Source: Gaeumannomyces sp. JS-464 (Eukaryota > Ascomycota > Sordariomycetes > Magnaporthales > Magnaporthaceae). From it: DNA of 64,000 nt. The DNA lies in assembly GCA_002197995.1 (NCBI GenBank), contig NGZR01000001.1:186001-250000 (forward strand), given 5' to 3'. Position numbers and translations under genes: made by a program. The notes beneath the pieces were generated by a model. The model worked only from the letters and a program-made list of their open reading frames with translations. It ran no database searches and had not been told where the DNA came from. Positions 1-17,178 of the stretch are shown piece by piece (within the stretch, counting starts at the first letter, position 1; each line of letters starts with the position of its first letter).

Positions 1-441
1 CACAGGTAGGTAATTGCGTTGGGTGTGCCCCCGGACAGAGTTCCATACATGTGTTATGGTTAGGAAAGCTTGCTTAACATCTGCCCAACCAGAGCCTTGT
101 AAAAGGAGTGAAGGCAACCAAGATATACGAATTCGCTAATTATACCATGCAGTTACATCACGAGGCTTCTCATCAGTCAACTCGTTGGGGCAGAGAGACG
201 GGAATATTCCGATGGGAGTTGGCTGCGGAACAAGACAAGAGCTAATTACAGCCATTCCGTCTCGTCTATCTGACCGTGTCAAGCTGCCCTCGGGGCAGTG
301 ACAGCAGCTTGACTGGGGCAGCAGCACGGCACCGGTGCAGCCAACTCTTATTATTCGCAGAATCAAGAATGGATGTCCCGAAGATGCCATAGAATGAAAG
401 AGCCCAACTGCAATCCAGGAGAAAATCTTGAAATGGCCAAG
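1..441. other. intergenic edge, no gene seen
   Basis: No open frame here resembles a protein. This is the 3' flank of the GH76 gene that ends at 442 on the minus strand. The window starts with a GGTAGGTA-type motif that recurs elsewhere in the window. Confidence 0.6.
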
Positions 442-2305
442 CTACCCCTGAGCCTTCCCTTTGCCCTTCTGTTGCTTTCTGCCGCCTTCAAACAGGTCCG
501 TAGACATCCAGACACAAGCCCAGGCAAACGCGCCCATCAGAGCGGTCATGGCGAGCCCCGCGCCGACCGTGTCCCACGTCGTGATGGGCGAAAGCGTGGT
601 TGTGTGCTGGCGACCGCCGTCCGTCCCTCCCGCGGCTGGGTCGCCGATGCTTGTGCCGCCCGTGGCGTTGGTGACGGGCGGCTTCACCACGACGTCATAG
701 TCATCGTGGTCCACGAGGACCGACATGAGGGCGCCCAGCACGTTCATCTCCTGCCCCAGCCCCGTCGTGCCGTCAAAGGTGCCGTTCCATCGGAAGCCGC
801 ACTCGCGGCCCGAGGCGCGGCCCGTGCACTGCCGCACGGCGGCGGCAGCCGACGTCTTGAGCGCCTTGGTTATGCGGCGCCGCGTGAAGGGCGCCACCTG
901 GGCCACGACGGCGAGCCAGCGGTGCACGAAGCCCTTGAAGCTCAGCATGTCGGTCGTGCACGCGTTGCCCTCATTCTCGCACCACTTCTCGGTCGCGGTG
1001 CCGTTGGGGAAGAAGACGCGGTTGGTCTGGTCGAGGAGCTTGTTGACTCGGTCTCTCCACACCTGGCTCCCATTTGTCTGCGTTGAGTATGTGTGACATC
1101 AGCGAACAGTCTCTTTTGAAGACAAAGACAATATCAAGGGACAGACAGAGGACGTACAAAATCATACATGAAAGCGGCCCCTTGCAGCTGTCGGGGGGTT
1201 GTGTCAGCTCTCAGCACTCAGTCTCGTGTCAGTGCTTGACGATCAATGGCTTCTCACAATAATGGCGGCGTTGTACGAGTACTGCGCTCTGTTGATTTCG
1301 TCACAGTCAGGTGCGTGAGTGCCTGATGGACAGTCCAGGGTTGTTAGCCTTCTGGTGGGCAGTCTTTCCAACCCAGAAACCTGAATCCCTGTTCGGGGAA
1401 ACTGGAACGTGGACCTCGGTTGGCCATCAGGTATCCGAGGCTCGAGCATTCCTACCGTCATAGACATTGTAGTCCTTATCCATCAGCCCAATGCGCTCCA
1501 TCCAGTCCCAAATGACGGTCGCGTGGTCTGCATACGTCTGATTGTGGGTGTAGCGGGCGAGGCGGGCTCCGATGTTGAAGAAGCAGCCGTTGGCAATGGT
1601 GTTCTTGTACTGAAATCCGTTGTTGAAATGGAAGACCTGCCAGCGCAAGCCTCCGCCACACTTGTCGTCGAGCCGCTGCGCCTGCGTGTTGAACACGCCT
1701 TGGGCCAGGGAGAGCCACGACGGCTGTCCTGGCTCGGGGTCCGGAAAGTTGACCTCTGCGGCCAGCAGTGCCGACATGCCCCAGAAGGCTTGGTCGTCGT
1801 TCCCAAGGCTTGCGGTCTGTATTTGTTTTTCATCGTTCTCGTCAGTCTCGTGAGAGGTTGGGGTTTTAGAGAGAGATGAAGCGACGAGCTTACCCAGTTT
1901 GGCTCCATAAAGTCCCGGTTGGGGCCGGACTGGAAGAGCAAGGCGTCTTTGACCATCCGGTTGTATGTCGAGTCGCCCGTGTAATGCCAGTAGTCGATCA
2001 TTGCACCCATCAGAGCACCGCCGTTCCACAGTAGTAGGGACCATCGGGAGGGGGACCTGGCAGAAACGCCGGGATGTGGCCTGGCTCGTTACCATGGTAG
2101 TACGCCATGACGTCGGAAGCCTTGAGCTTGGCGGCGTCGAGGATCGAGTCTGTAGACGAGCAGATATTGTCAGTTGACATAGCCTAGGCAGGGGGAGGAG
2201 ACCGAACGGAGAGCTGGATTCATCACCTCGCGAGCTGAGGTTGACATGCAGCGAAGCCACCGCCGACGCGGCAAGGCCCAGCAGAAACGGAACAACAACC
2301 TTCAT
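442..2305 (-). CDS. GH76 mannan endo-1,6-alpha-mannosidase, DCW1/DFG5 type
   Basis: A cell-wall family GH76 glycosidase or transglycosidase. In yeasts Dcw1/Dfg5 act on alpha-1,6-mannan in GPI glycans to attach GPI proteins to the wall. Six exons can be placed: 2305-2227, 2149-1894, 1816-1456, 1322-1258, 1187-1158 and 1077-442, all with GT-AG borders and consistent phases, giving about 475 residues. It starts with a signal peptide ([18 protein letters not shown]). The GH76 catalytic Asp pair is visible in [10 protein letters not shown] at the start of exon 3. The family blocks [19 protein letters not shown] and [10 protein letters not shown] fall in exons 4, 5 and 6. The C terminus has a hydrophobic segment (about [19 protein letters not shown]) followed by a basic tail, so either a GPI signal or a C-terminal membrane anchor. 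One base appears missing near 2025-2035 ([11 protein letters not shown]). The family call is firm; the exact substrate is inferred. Confidence 0.9.
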
Positions 2306-5300
2306 GTTGACGGGCCGGTTGGCGAGCTAATCCTGCAGGGGTGGGCGAGAGGGAAGAAGGAACGAAGTGAACCCATGGACTTGTGTGTTCAAAGAACCAA
2401 GGACATGCCGGGAGACAGGCCGTGGAGAGGGAAGAAGGGCTATGGTGGTCGAGGCATCAGACAGAGTCGAGGCTGAGAGGAGGCTGAGATGGGTCACAAC
2501 TGGAGCCCAAAAAGGAAGGAGCACCTCGACGACACAAACCGCTGTTAGACTGCTTTTACATCGTTTCTTTCGAAGTACACGTTTTCTTTCGAATGCCATC
2601 TTTGATAGACATAACTCGGTGGAGACCGTGGATATCAATGGCCTGTTGACCAGAGTAGGAAGGCATCAACGTGGGCTAGAGGTTGGCTGTACTGTTGGGT
2701 TGTAGATGCTAGACAGCCAGCAAACGCGAGGCCACGTGACCACAGTTTCAACCAACGACGGACATCTCAGGGGACCTGGGCCGCCTCAGTCCAGCTGCTA
2801 GTTGCCCAGAATTGCGCTCACTAAGGAAGCCCAGACTTGGCATTCCGACTGGGCACTCCGACTTGGCGATGTCGAAGAAAGGAGACCCTCGATCAGCTTT
2901 GTGTAAAGCACCATGAACCGGGCTGGTGACGGGAGAGATGGATCCGGCCAATGGAACGTGTGCGCTGTCATCCCGCAGTTCTCGTCCGAACTAGTTGCGC
3001 GGGAGCCGGGGAGGAGGTCCGGAGAGAAAGGGGAGATAGGGACGGAGAGTGACGTCGGATCGGTCGACTACGTATGCGCGGATGCGGGTTACCTCATAGG
3101 CCAGACGCATGCCGGCCCACTCCTCGCGGCAGTGACCAGCCCACACAGCATGCGGACAGAAGGCCGCTTGGCCGGGGCCATTGGCGCTTGTTGGTTCGCG
3201 CCGCATACAGTCAGGGGAGCAAGGATGAGATGAGGGCGGCGCAGGGACATGGCACAAGGAGACGGGAGAGTGAGCAAGGCCTGAGTCGCTCGATGACTGC
3301 GTCTGCCCCTCAGCGGGGATTAACTGACAACGCGTGGGGTTCGGGGCTTTATCGGGCAGCCTGCGCCGCTGTGGAGCGGGCGATGGGATGATGGGCTGAC
3401 TCCGCCTGCTGGCCCTGACCTGCCTTTGCCTTCCTCGACGCGTGAGTCTATCTCTGGCAGATGCAGTGGTGTGTGCAGCGCTTGCAGATAGGCAGGCAGT
3501 TAGGTCGTCGAATCTCTGGATTGGGACGGCTGTGCACTTCGTCGACTGTGACGCTGCAGCCGAGTAGGCTCTGGCAGGATGCATGCCGTCATTCCCAGGG
3601 GCAGCGGACAAGCGGCCTGGTGGAAACTGGGGAACCTGCGTGCCTGCCTGTCCATGCTGCCCCCTGTCGCTGTGCCGGCTAATTCGTCTGAGATTTTTAT
3701 CTTTTGTTTTTATTTTTTGCCAGTTCTGCTGCGATCCGTGCCCATCACGCCCAGCGCCTGTGCCCCTGCTGGCTGACGAGATCCTTGGAAATCCGACCGA
3801 TCCTGGCCGGGCCTGTCGTCTGGCCTGATTGTCCGGTCCGCGGCCACGGCACCCAAGGCTTGAGCGTTGCATGACCACCATTCATGGGTTTTTAGCTGGC
3901 TCGCACGCTTGGTCGGGTGGTGTTGCGTGGGAGAGAAAGAAAGGGGCAAGCACGTGTTGGCTCTCGCGGAGGAATTGAGCCAAGAAGACCGGATGGACCA
4001 CCACGAACGGGGCGTCGATCCGCGGAGAGGGAGGAAAATAAAAGTGGCATCTGCGCGCGAATTTTGGCTGCCGGAATGCAGTCCCGGATGGGATGGCAGA
4101 CGATCATGAAACGAAACGATTGACGCGCGCTGCAGCGGTTTCCTGTTCCTGTTTTTGTTTCTCCCGATCCGCCCTCCTTTCTGCGCCAATGTCCATCCGT
4201 CAATCATCGTGCTGGGAACCTAGCCTGCAGCACAAAGCTGATCCGGGACCTGTTTCCGAGTGGAGCCAGGCTTGGGCCTCTCAATTTGGTGGGTGCCCTC
4301 TTTCTTTTTTCTTTCCATTTTGGGAACTCGACAAAGTTTTCAAGTCGGCATCCGCCAAGGTCTGCAAAACGGAGCAGCCGACCATCGGGCACGGACCCCT
4401 TCTCCTTTCATCAACGGCCGCCGTTCTTCAGCCACGACCAGCACAAGACGAAGGGACAAAATCATACGAGAGAGCGAAAAAAAAAAAAAAAAAAAGGAGT
4501 TAGCGCGTCTCTGGCTGAAAAAGAAGAAAAAGAAAAAAGAAAAGCAGGACGCGCCCGGGCGACCAGCTAAAGAAGGGCGCAGCAGTCCAAGTCGCTCACA
4601 TGCGACATCTGCAGCCCGCTGGAGAAACGGCCCACCTGAAACGGCCCAGGAGGCGGCATCACAGTGCAGCAGCGCGGGCGGCCTGCACACCGTTTCGAAA
4701 CGCAAATATGCCACTGCCACTCGCGGGCGCGTCCACATGCAGGGCCCCTTTTCTGCGCCCGCCAGCCAATGAGGCTCAGCAGGCAAATTGGGACAGCGAC
4801 TTGACATCCCCTCGCCTTTGCAGCAGCCCTTTTTATTTTTATTTTTTTTTATTGCCCACCACCACCACCACCACCACCAGTTCGACGTGCCGCATCATGC
4901 TCGTGTCGTGTTCTGTCGTGTCCGTGTCCGTCTCTGGCCAGCTGTTGATCAAATTGCACTGCCACCCAGGAGTACTGGGGCTGCTGGGCTGGCAGGGATA
5001 GACGCTCGACTCCTCCTCAGCAGTACCACCCTGCCGGCACCGAGAGCAAGGCCTCTGCCGCGGCATCCCCCGCTCGCTCGCACATGCCCGTGGGCAGCTA
5101 CCGATTGTCGATATCTGCGTTGGCAGTCTGTGGAAGGCGGCGGCAGCAGCAGCAGCAGCAGCCCTTGGAGGCCGTGACTGACGAAGAGAAACCGGGCAGC
5201 GCCATCGTCTTGCCAACCGGCCAATTTTTGCTTCTGCCCAGCATCCATGGGGCGGACTGCAGCTTCGATCCTTCGAGGCTTTCAAGTCATGTTCTTCCAT

Positions 5301-7588
5301 GCCTGCTCTAGCACCCGTTTACAGACTGACCTCGGACGAACCAAGCTCAAGCCATCGGGAGCCGGGGTCGCTTGCTTTGGCGAGGGCCGTTTTTTTTTTC
5401 TCTTTTCTTCTAGCCCCTTGAACCTTTTGCACCTCGCCGGTCCCGGGTCGTCCCCTGTCCCTGCCATCCACCCATGTGCCGTATTTTTCAGTTTGTGGAA
5501 AGTCGGAGCGAAAAGACAGGCATGGGGGAGCAGATGACGGACCCATGCGAGCAAGAAGGGTCCATCTAAGGAATCCTCGCTCGCCGGCTATTCTCGCCCA
5601 AGAGAGCAGACGGGTGGGTTTCGTTTCCTTTGCTGTTATTTCTCCCGCCGTTTATTTGTTTATTCTATGACTACGTACTCTTTCCTCCCCTTGCTGTTGG
5701 TTTTTCCTCTTTTTGCTACATACTCGGTACATGTTCTGCTGCTGTGCTGCCCTGTGCCACTGACGGCGACGCTGGCCCCAACGCAGTCCGACGCCACGCA
5801 AGCTGGTGCACCCAGTCCAAGTCCGGCTGGTTTCCTTTCATCAGCGTCCCTCTCGTAGCGCCGGGGAACGTGCGCACGATGGCGCCTATGATGGCCCGGA
5901 CGCCGCAGCCGTAGCACGGGTCCTCCAGAACAAAGTAAAACGCTCGAGGAGAAGGAATACGGGAAACAGAAACACCAAGTTTCGTGGCTGAGGGTCCAGC
6001 ACTCTCCTGTCTTCTTGAAACAACGTGCCCCATTCCTGCCGCCACCACACCACCCCGACTAGCCAGGGACCAACCAACGTCCCGAAGTCAGCAGTTAGCT
6101 CGCTGGGCGAGCTCCGAGGAGGGGGCACACAGGAGGTAGTTGCCTATGTACCGGCGTAGGGAGCTTTCACCGGTGTTCGTGCCGATGTTGGTCCCAACCA
6201 AGCTTGGGAGGAGGCAGCATGCAAGCCAGGTAGTGCGGACGTGGGCGGAGGGCAGGCTGGTCAGGTACCTTACCGGGTCTACCCCATCCCAACGTCGGGC
6301 ACGCTGCATGCATACCTGGCGACGGGGATCGCGTCGGGTCGGCAACTGCAAAGTGCAGGAAGCGGGTGAAGGAAGATGATCGCCGACCAGCCTTTGATGG
6401 GGCACAGTCCATCCTTTTTTTCTCGCTGCTCCTTTCTGGTTGGGTGTTGTTGATTCTCCTCGTCTGGCATTTCTTACCCACCCTCCCGTGTGTCCTTTTT
6501 TGGGGACAGCCCCTGTTCGCTCTGGACCAGTGCCCGCGCGCGCGTGCGTGTGCGTGCGTGAGCAAGAGCAGCACCAGAGCAAACGTTGAGAACGCGAGGG
6601 AAGAAAGGCCTCGGACCGCAAGGGGACTGTGCCGTTGCGGTAGCTTTGCCATAGTAACCTCCTCTGGCCGTACGTTGTCAAGGGCCCCATGTCGAGCCAA
6701 TCTGCAACCGTAAGGCTCTTTGAGAGGTGCTGCTAGCACCATCCCATGTAGCGAGCACGGCTGGGCTGATCGACCTCTGGAGCGATCATTACGGAATGGT
6801 CAGCGCCGCAGACGGGGGAAAATAGCGGAGACGTGCTTTATATCTGCCACTTTTGCCAACAATTCTTGCATCCCTCCGCGCATCCTCCACTGCCGCCCGT
6901 TCGCTACCCTGCTCTTGTTTCTGTCTGCATTTTTTTTTCTTTTTTTTCTTTCTTTTTCTTCTCATCCTTCCTGTTGACTCTCCTGCCCGTACCACGCACA
7001 CCCCCTTGGCCCTGCCGCTGCTGCCAATCCTTCTTGTGCTCCCACTGCCGTTGGACGGGCTGTCCTTCGTTTCCGTGCAATTGATTGCCAGGATTCCCTT
7101 CGCGCTCTCCTTTTATTCCCCGTTCCCCTTCCTCTCTGTTCTCTTTCCTTCTGCTGCCCCCCGGCTGCCAACTTTAATTGTCGCCCCGTCCTCGGCATTT
7201 CCGCAGTCGACCGAGCGCGCAGGCGGGCAGGAAAAATCAATAAAAATAATAGGCGAGTGCAGACCGCCGACGGGGAGATTGGAGCGGGCCGCCCGGAATT
7301 GCTGAGCCTGGTTGGCCAAAACAGCGACTGCCGCGTGGCTGTTGATTCCACCTGGAATTGGTGCTTTGTCGAGTGCATTTGGCAACCTCGACTCGCCGTC
7401 GACCACCACCGCTCCTGCCCAAACCTCGCCGTCCACCACCAGCCCACCACCCGTCCACCGCATCCACGCCAGCCCGCGTCTGGTACTGCAACCACGACGC
7501 TGCCATCACACCAAGACAACCCAGCCCCAACCCAGCCCCAACCCAGGAACCCGATCCCGCTGCCCAGCGACTGCCGCGCCCAACACAC
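2306..7588. promoter_or_regulatory. 5.3-kb non-coding upstream region of the C2H2 gene
   Basis: No frame in these 5.3 kb has protein-like composition, a recognisable domain or plausible exon borders. It holds a run of A's near 4478-4495, a (CCA)n run at about 4857-4879 after a T-rich tract, CAG repeats near 5145-5162 and pyrimidine tracts near 5390-5410 and 6930-6965. The first part is the GH76 promoter. The rest probably holds promoter and long 5' UTR of the divergent C2H2 regulator, an arrangement common for fungal developmental regulators (inference). Confidence 0.45.
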
Positions 7589-9633
7589 ATGGATAAGCGG
7601 CACGGCCCGCCGGTGGCTGCCGACCAGGACGACGATGGCGGTCTGGCCGCCGCCCGCCTGCACGTCCAGGCCCTGACCGAGAACGGCCTCTCGCCCGAGG
7701 CCCTGCTGCGCGCCCTGCTCGAGAAGTGCGACAGCCAGCAGGTGTCGGCCGCCTCGGGTGCCTGGCCCGCCTTCGCCAATCCCGTCGCCCTCTCGACCTC
7801 GACCTCGACCCCGACCTCGACCTCGACCGAGTCGCCCGCCACGCTGCCGCCGAACCCGTCCCTCCTCGACCAGAATGTGGCCGCCGCCTTCGAGAGCATC
7901 GCCAGCCGCGGCAGGCACGGCGCCCGCCTCTCGATATCGACCACCAACTCGACCTCGACCGCGAGGTCGCGTGCCAGCGTCATGTCCTCGGCCACCTCCA
8001 TCAGCTCGACCTCGTCTCACGGAAGCGTGAACCGCTACTCGCAGCTGCCCGGCACCCAGCAGTTCAACAGCCGCCCGTCGACCAGGGCATACTGGTGCAC
8101 GTCGTGTCCCCAGAAGCTGCAGCGCAAGTTCGACTGGAAGCGCCACGAGGAGGAGTTTCACGAAAGGTAGGATTCGTCCCCGTGCTGGCCATCTTGTTTG
8201 TTTCGTTGCCGGATGGGATCTCGATGAAATAGGTCACGCCAGCTGACACGGCCCCTCGTCGCCCCCCGAAACAGGTACAAGAAGTACCCCTGCCCCGACT
8301 GCAACCGCGTCTTCTGGGGCGCCAACACGTTCAACCAGCACCACAAGTCGCGCCACAGCTGCACCACGTGCCCCCCACGCCGAAAAAGGTGGTGCGATAC
8401 TCGAAGCGCAAGCGCGCATGGGGCTGCGGCTTCTGTGCTGCTTTCCTTCCCAGCCTCGAGCGCTACTTCGACCACGTCGCCGTCCACTACGAGTCTGGCA
8501 AGACCAAGGCGCACTGGGACCATGCCCTCGTCATCTACGGTCTGCTCCACCAGCCCGTCGTTTACGATGCCTGGAAGGCCCTCAAGGTTGCCAAGTATGG
8601 CCACCTGCCCCGCGAGCAACAGCCCAAGATCAGCTGGGACCCACGGAACACGGGCCGATCGCACGGCTTCCTCGAGAACGAGAACCCGGGTCAGCTTCAA
8701 GACCTCCTCGAGTTCTTCGACCCGTCCCAGAACAACGCCCAGACCATCGTCGAGCTCGCGTGGGAACAGGCCATCCACGTCACCCAGGCAACCTATGATG
8801 GTTTGCTCGACGCAGCCAACGTCCGGAGGCCGTCGCAGTACATAAGCCAACTGCAGCTGCCACAGCAAGGCCCAGACCAGAAGATGGATCAGGGACAGGA
8901 GCAGAAGCAGCCAGAACAGCAAACACCCCAACCACAGTTCCCGCAGCACCCGCAACACCCACCGCCACCGCCGCCTCAACAGCATAACCCGCAACAGGAA
9001 CAGCAGCAGCAGACACAACAAGAACAAGCACAACAAACCCCAGACCTGCAACAGCCCTTGCTGAAGCAGGAGGAAGACACACCAATGACGGAGCCGAAAT
9101 GGTCTCCCACTTCCACGACTTCGCCCCTTCAAAACGGCATGGTCGTCCAAGCACCAACGCCCCAGCCCATAGAGCTGGATTCCCACCCCATCCCGCAAAC
9201 CATGTCCATGGACCGATCCCTCCCAGCGCCCACCTTTGAGCAGACATTCTACTCGCCGGTCCAGGTCGAGTACCCGAACGGATCGCTCAGCACGCCCCCG
9301 GGTGGTCAGCCCGCGCCCATGGAGTTTGTGCCCTTTGACCAGGCCATGGGCTTCGGCGGCGCCCCGCTCATGTACAACGACTGGAGCAGCATCGCCGGCA
9401 CAATGGTGGACGACTCGATGGGCGCGCCGGTGCCTCAGGACCAACAGCAGCCGCCGCAGCAACAGCTGCATGCCCAACGGCAGCTGCAGGCGCAACAGCT
9501 CCAGGTGCAGCAGATGCAGGCACAGCAGATGCAAGCACAGCCCCAGTTACAACAAATGCAGCACCAGCAAGCTCACCCACAACACCAGGCACAGGCCTTC
9601 TGGCCCACCGGCCTGTATCCTGCTCACCCGTGA
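7589..9633 (+). CDS. C2H2 zinc-finger transcription factor with polyglutamine tail
   Basis: A putative nuclear DNA-binding regulator of about 645 residues. Exons are 7589-8166 and 8275-9633, with intron GTAGGA...ACAG. The N-terminal half is Ser/Thr-rich, coded by CTCGAC-type repeats near 7795-7835. Three fingers follow: CTSC...HEEEFH just before the intron, CPDCNRVFWGANTFNQHHKSRH just after it, and CGFCAAFL...HVAVH near 8430-8490. Between fingers two and three the frame shifts at about 8368-8385 (a C6 run and an A5 run), consistent with one missing base; the protein resumes as KKVVRYSKRKRAWGCGFC. The C-terminal third is a long Gln/Pro-rich region, probably activating. The ATG at 7589 was chosen because the protein-like sequence begins there. 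I do not recognise a named orthologue. Its target genes cannot be read from the sequence. Confidence 0.85.
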
Positions 9634-12600
9634 TCTTCCCCTCCCGGGCCGGGCCGAGGGAGATATGATGTATAAAGACAGCGTAAATGGTCAAGGTTTA
9701 ACGGTCATCATTTCTTTTGTCCGCGTCTTGTTTTCCTTGTTATTTAATATCTTTCCCCGACGGTGGCTGCCACGGCTGCCATCCCATAGCCCCCAAGCTA
9801 CACATACCTATCTATCTTCCTACATTTATAAAGGCAAAGGAGGAATCGTTCTTTCTTTAATCAATAATATTTCAGCGCTGGGAACGGAGAGCGGGTGCTT
9901 CTCTGGCTTTCTGGAGACGACTCACGGGGGATATACCTTCGCACCTATCTCTCTGATTTACTACTACGAAAAAATGGGTTTCTTTTGTTTTATTTGTCGC
10001 ACCTGGTTAGAGGCGGAGGCAGGCATGACTGCCATCAAGGGCTACGTGGACGACCCGGGGATGCCCCTCTTGGGGCAGGACGGTTACGAAGCACGGGAGA
10101 TGGCAAGGTGTTGGGGAATGGAGCTGTTCCATGAGCTGCGTCTGTGTACCTATTCGTCTGCGTATTGCCAGGGCCTTGTCATCCCGGAAGGGGCATGGCC
10201 CTGGGGAAGCGTCAAATAGATGGTGCACGTAGCTTGCGCAGTATCAACCCAGCACCTGTTTGTATATGACTGTCTTTCCTCGAGGGTCCAGACTCGGGGT
10301 CATCACAGAACCAGATGGATCTCTCCCTGTGGACTTGGTCCCGTCTTAGCGGGTTGAACAGGGCGCAGCCATGGGCAGTCAACAGTCCCGGAACTCTGTT
10401 GTATTGCAAAGGTGGCAATCGGCACGGTCGACTGACTTGACGTTCGGCAGGGACCCATGGGTGGTGGAGGGGGAGAAAAGGGAGAGGGGCAAAGAAGAAG
10501 AAGAAAAAAAAAAAAAGAGAGAAAAGAATTCGATCATAAAATACAGAATATTGCTTGTGATTAGGTATATCATCCACGCTGGCCTCGGCTCGGTCACAGG
10601 CAAGGCGCCGTCAATCGTCTTCTCAGAGAAATAAAAGAAAAAAGCAAAAACGTGACCAACGGGGGGTCGCTCGCCCTTGTGATTTGATCGGCTGCTTTTC
10701 CAGCGGGGGGCTGACTCGGGGCCACGAGCTGGAATCGGCGGCTGAGATTGGCCCATGCTATGGAGAGTGTATCATTGTCCACATACAGCTGCAGCTTCCC
10801 GCTCCTCGCCGCTGCACACACGGCACCTAGGTAGGCTTTGAGGTCCTTGGCGCGGTGGCCGGTGAGGTCATCGGCCGTGCTGGCAGGGCTTGGGGATTGA
10901 TTGAGCAGCGGATAGCCGCTGGCTGGCCATCGACATCCCCTCCATCTAAGAAGTGGTGTCGGGTCAGACTGATGACGGGAGAGAATGGAATAGGTAGGTA
11001 CATCCCGCAGCTTTATCGGAGCTTATTCGCTTGGCTTTTTATTTCATTTTATCTATGTTTTTATCACTAGGAGACCAGGGCGAGCCGGCCTCTGGTGTCT
11101 GGGATTCCGAAATATGGTTCCTCGAGTATTCATTCTTCTTCACCATGGCCAGGTGTCCCCAGCGCAGCCTTTGGTCTGTCTGGGATCCAATGATGCGGCA
11201 GAACTGTCGCGAACGGCTGGGCGGGACAACCGAACTTGAAGCTCCACATACACCCAGCGCTGCCCGGTGGCTGCCACTGTTGGTACCTGAAATGATGTCA
11301 ATCGAGAGCCCCCTGGGTGGGTTGCGCCGATGGGGCGCGGCAGGAAAAAGGTGGGGGAGACTGACTGGCTGGGTCGCCACGGGGCTTTTCGGTGCCAATT
11401 GGTCCAGCCTTTTGCTGCTGCTTCTTTGGTCGCAAGTGCTTGCCTCAAAAAAACTCGAGATGTGCCCGATCCGAGAGCCCGGCACCGTGGCCGCCCGTTG
11501 CGTTGGGCACCCTCGCGGGCAGAAACAGGAGATGGATGGACAGGCACATTCTTTACCCACCTGGGCATTGCACTGGGTACATGTGCTGTATGTATGTATA
11601 CACGGGCTGTGCCCTGGCTGGCCGACGGGGGAAACAGGAGTCCCACGAGTGCCAAAGTCCCAGAAATGGATCCCATCCCTGGCTCCCGGAAGCCTGCCCA
11701 CCTGGTGCTGGATCAAAATAGCATCCATCCCAGCTCGTTCCCACATGCGCCGGCCGGCCCAGGGAGGTTTGCCAGAGCTATCTAACCCCCAGCCTCCAGC
11801 TGTCGCGTGAATGGCGGCGCACATTTCCCCTCTCCTTCTTCTCTCCCAGTCTTCTTTTGCATTCCCCATTTCTGGCATTCCGCCCTCGCCTGTCGCCGCA
11901 AGCAGATAACCAAATCAAACCGTAGCGGTGGTACCGTTGCCCGTCAATGACGTCGGCTCTGCTTGACCAAGACCAGTTTTGAGAAACGCGACAGAAAGAA
12001 GAAAGAAAAAAAACAAACCAAAATCAATTCACTCAGTACCCTCCCACCATCACCCCCGCCAATCACCTGGACGGAGCCCATCTGGCTTCCACGGAAACGT
12101 CGGGCATCCCAAGCGTCCGTCATCTCCCGCCGTCGCCACAGGAGGCGGGCCGATAAAACAAAAGAGACATCCTAGAAAATAACATAGACTTGTCCGGGTC
12201 CTCCAGTTTACATGCACCCAGCAAACAGCATCTACCCACACCTGTAGACGCCTCCCAACCACGCCTGCGCACCCATCCTCCCTTCCCTTGGACCAGGAAG
12301 CCCAGACTCGAGTCCAGACGGAAAGAGGAAGTACCGACACGCGCTGTCTCCGCAGGCGCAGCCCGACCACCGCAACGACCAGCCACGCCGAGCAACCAAA
12401 GCGCCAACATCCCTCTCCTCGCCCGCCTAGCCGGACCCAATTGGCCCGGAAGGCGTCCTCGTACGCGGGACGCGGTTTGGATACGAGGCCTGGAGTCGAG
12501 ACCACGCCCTCCTGCGCAACCTTTTTTGCTGCGACGACGACGGCCAACCCTCGGCGCATCCGGCTCGGCTCAGCTCAGCTCGCGCAAACCTCTCGCCGCC

Positions 12601-13096
12601 ATCCAGCTTGCCGATATTGGTACACACATCATCTTATTGACTGATTATTGTTATTATTTGTCTTTCTCTCCACGTCTTGCCTCCCGCCTCCTTATTTTGC
12701 CTCGTGGCCCGCGTGCATCAAATCGACACATCGCCGACGAGCGAGACGCCCCCGCCCGCTGACGCTGAATTGGAGGCGCGCAAAATCACCACCAGCCTTG
12801 CCGCCAACAAGCGTCGCCCACCTGCCATTTCCGTCACGTCGCCCACCTTGATTATCTCCTGACCCATCCTCACCTGTAATTTGGTGTTCTTTTTTTTCTT
12901 CTTCATTTCACACCACCTTTATCTTGCCTCGCCACCGTTGAATACAGCCCTGTATTTACCCACTGGCCTGCACGTCGCATCTATCTGCCCCCAATCGATC
13001 CGAAGGAATCACCCGTGGAAGCCGACAGGGCACAAGACAAAAAGAGAAGGGCGCGGGATTTATTCGACACGGGAGCAGCGCTAGGGCAGACCAACG
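9634..13096. other. 3.5-kb intergenic region
   Basis: The 3' flank of the C2H2 gene followed by probable promoter DNA for the SRPK gene. There is an A-rich run near 10495-10520, pyrimidine tracts, and ACCTAGGTAGG or AGGTAGGTA motifs near 10826 and 10993. I see no supported gene. The long open frames between 11031 and 11880 on both strands overlap each other and have arbitrary composition. Confidence 0.5.
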
Positions 13097-13242
13097 ATGA
13101 ACGGCACACAGGGCGCGGTCTCACCGGCGGCGCAGCAGGACAGCCTCAACGGAAGCTCCTCGGCGGCCGACGTGCTCAAGAAGCGGAAAAAGGAGGCTCT
13201 CAAGCCCATCATCACGACCGAGAACCCGAGGGTCGCGCCAGG
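13097..13242 (+). CDS. isolated first-exon-like ORF upstream of the kinase
   Basis: From an ATG at 13097 a 48-codon frame reads MNGTQGAVSPAAQQ, then a Ser-rich stretch, then VLKKRKKEALKPIITTEN and ends in VAPG directly before a strong GTGAGT donor at 13243. Composition and donor look like a true coding exon. It ends in phase 2. The acceptor CTGTAG at 15253-15258 would join it in frame to the seven codons before the kinase ATG at 15281, so it may be an alternative 5' exon of the kinase across a roughly 2-kb intron. It could instead be the first exon of an unrecognised gene or a conserved upstream ORF. Confidence 0.4.

Positions 13243-17178
<3,936 letters not shown>

Noticed and set aside
2991..3881. 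296-codon open frame on the minus strand in the long upstream region
   Set aside because: Composition is Arg/Ser/Pro/Gln-rich without any domain or exon structure; stops are rare there because of GC content. Overlapping frames on the other strand are equally open.
8368..9633. Separate gene beginning in the second half of the C2H2 protein
   Set aside because: The third finger and linker follow directly from the first part once one base is added; a GTG start is not expected in a fungus.
11031..11878. Overlapping frames of 259 and 279 codons on opposite strands
   Set aside because: Both look like random GC-rich translation (Trp/Gly/Pro and Cys scattered), no motif, no plausible splice borders.
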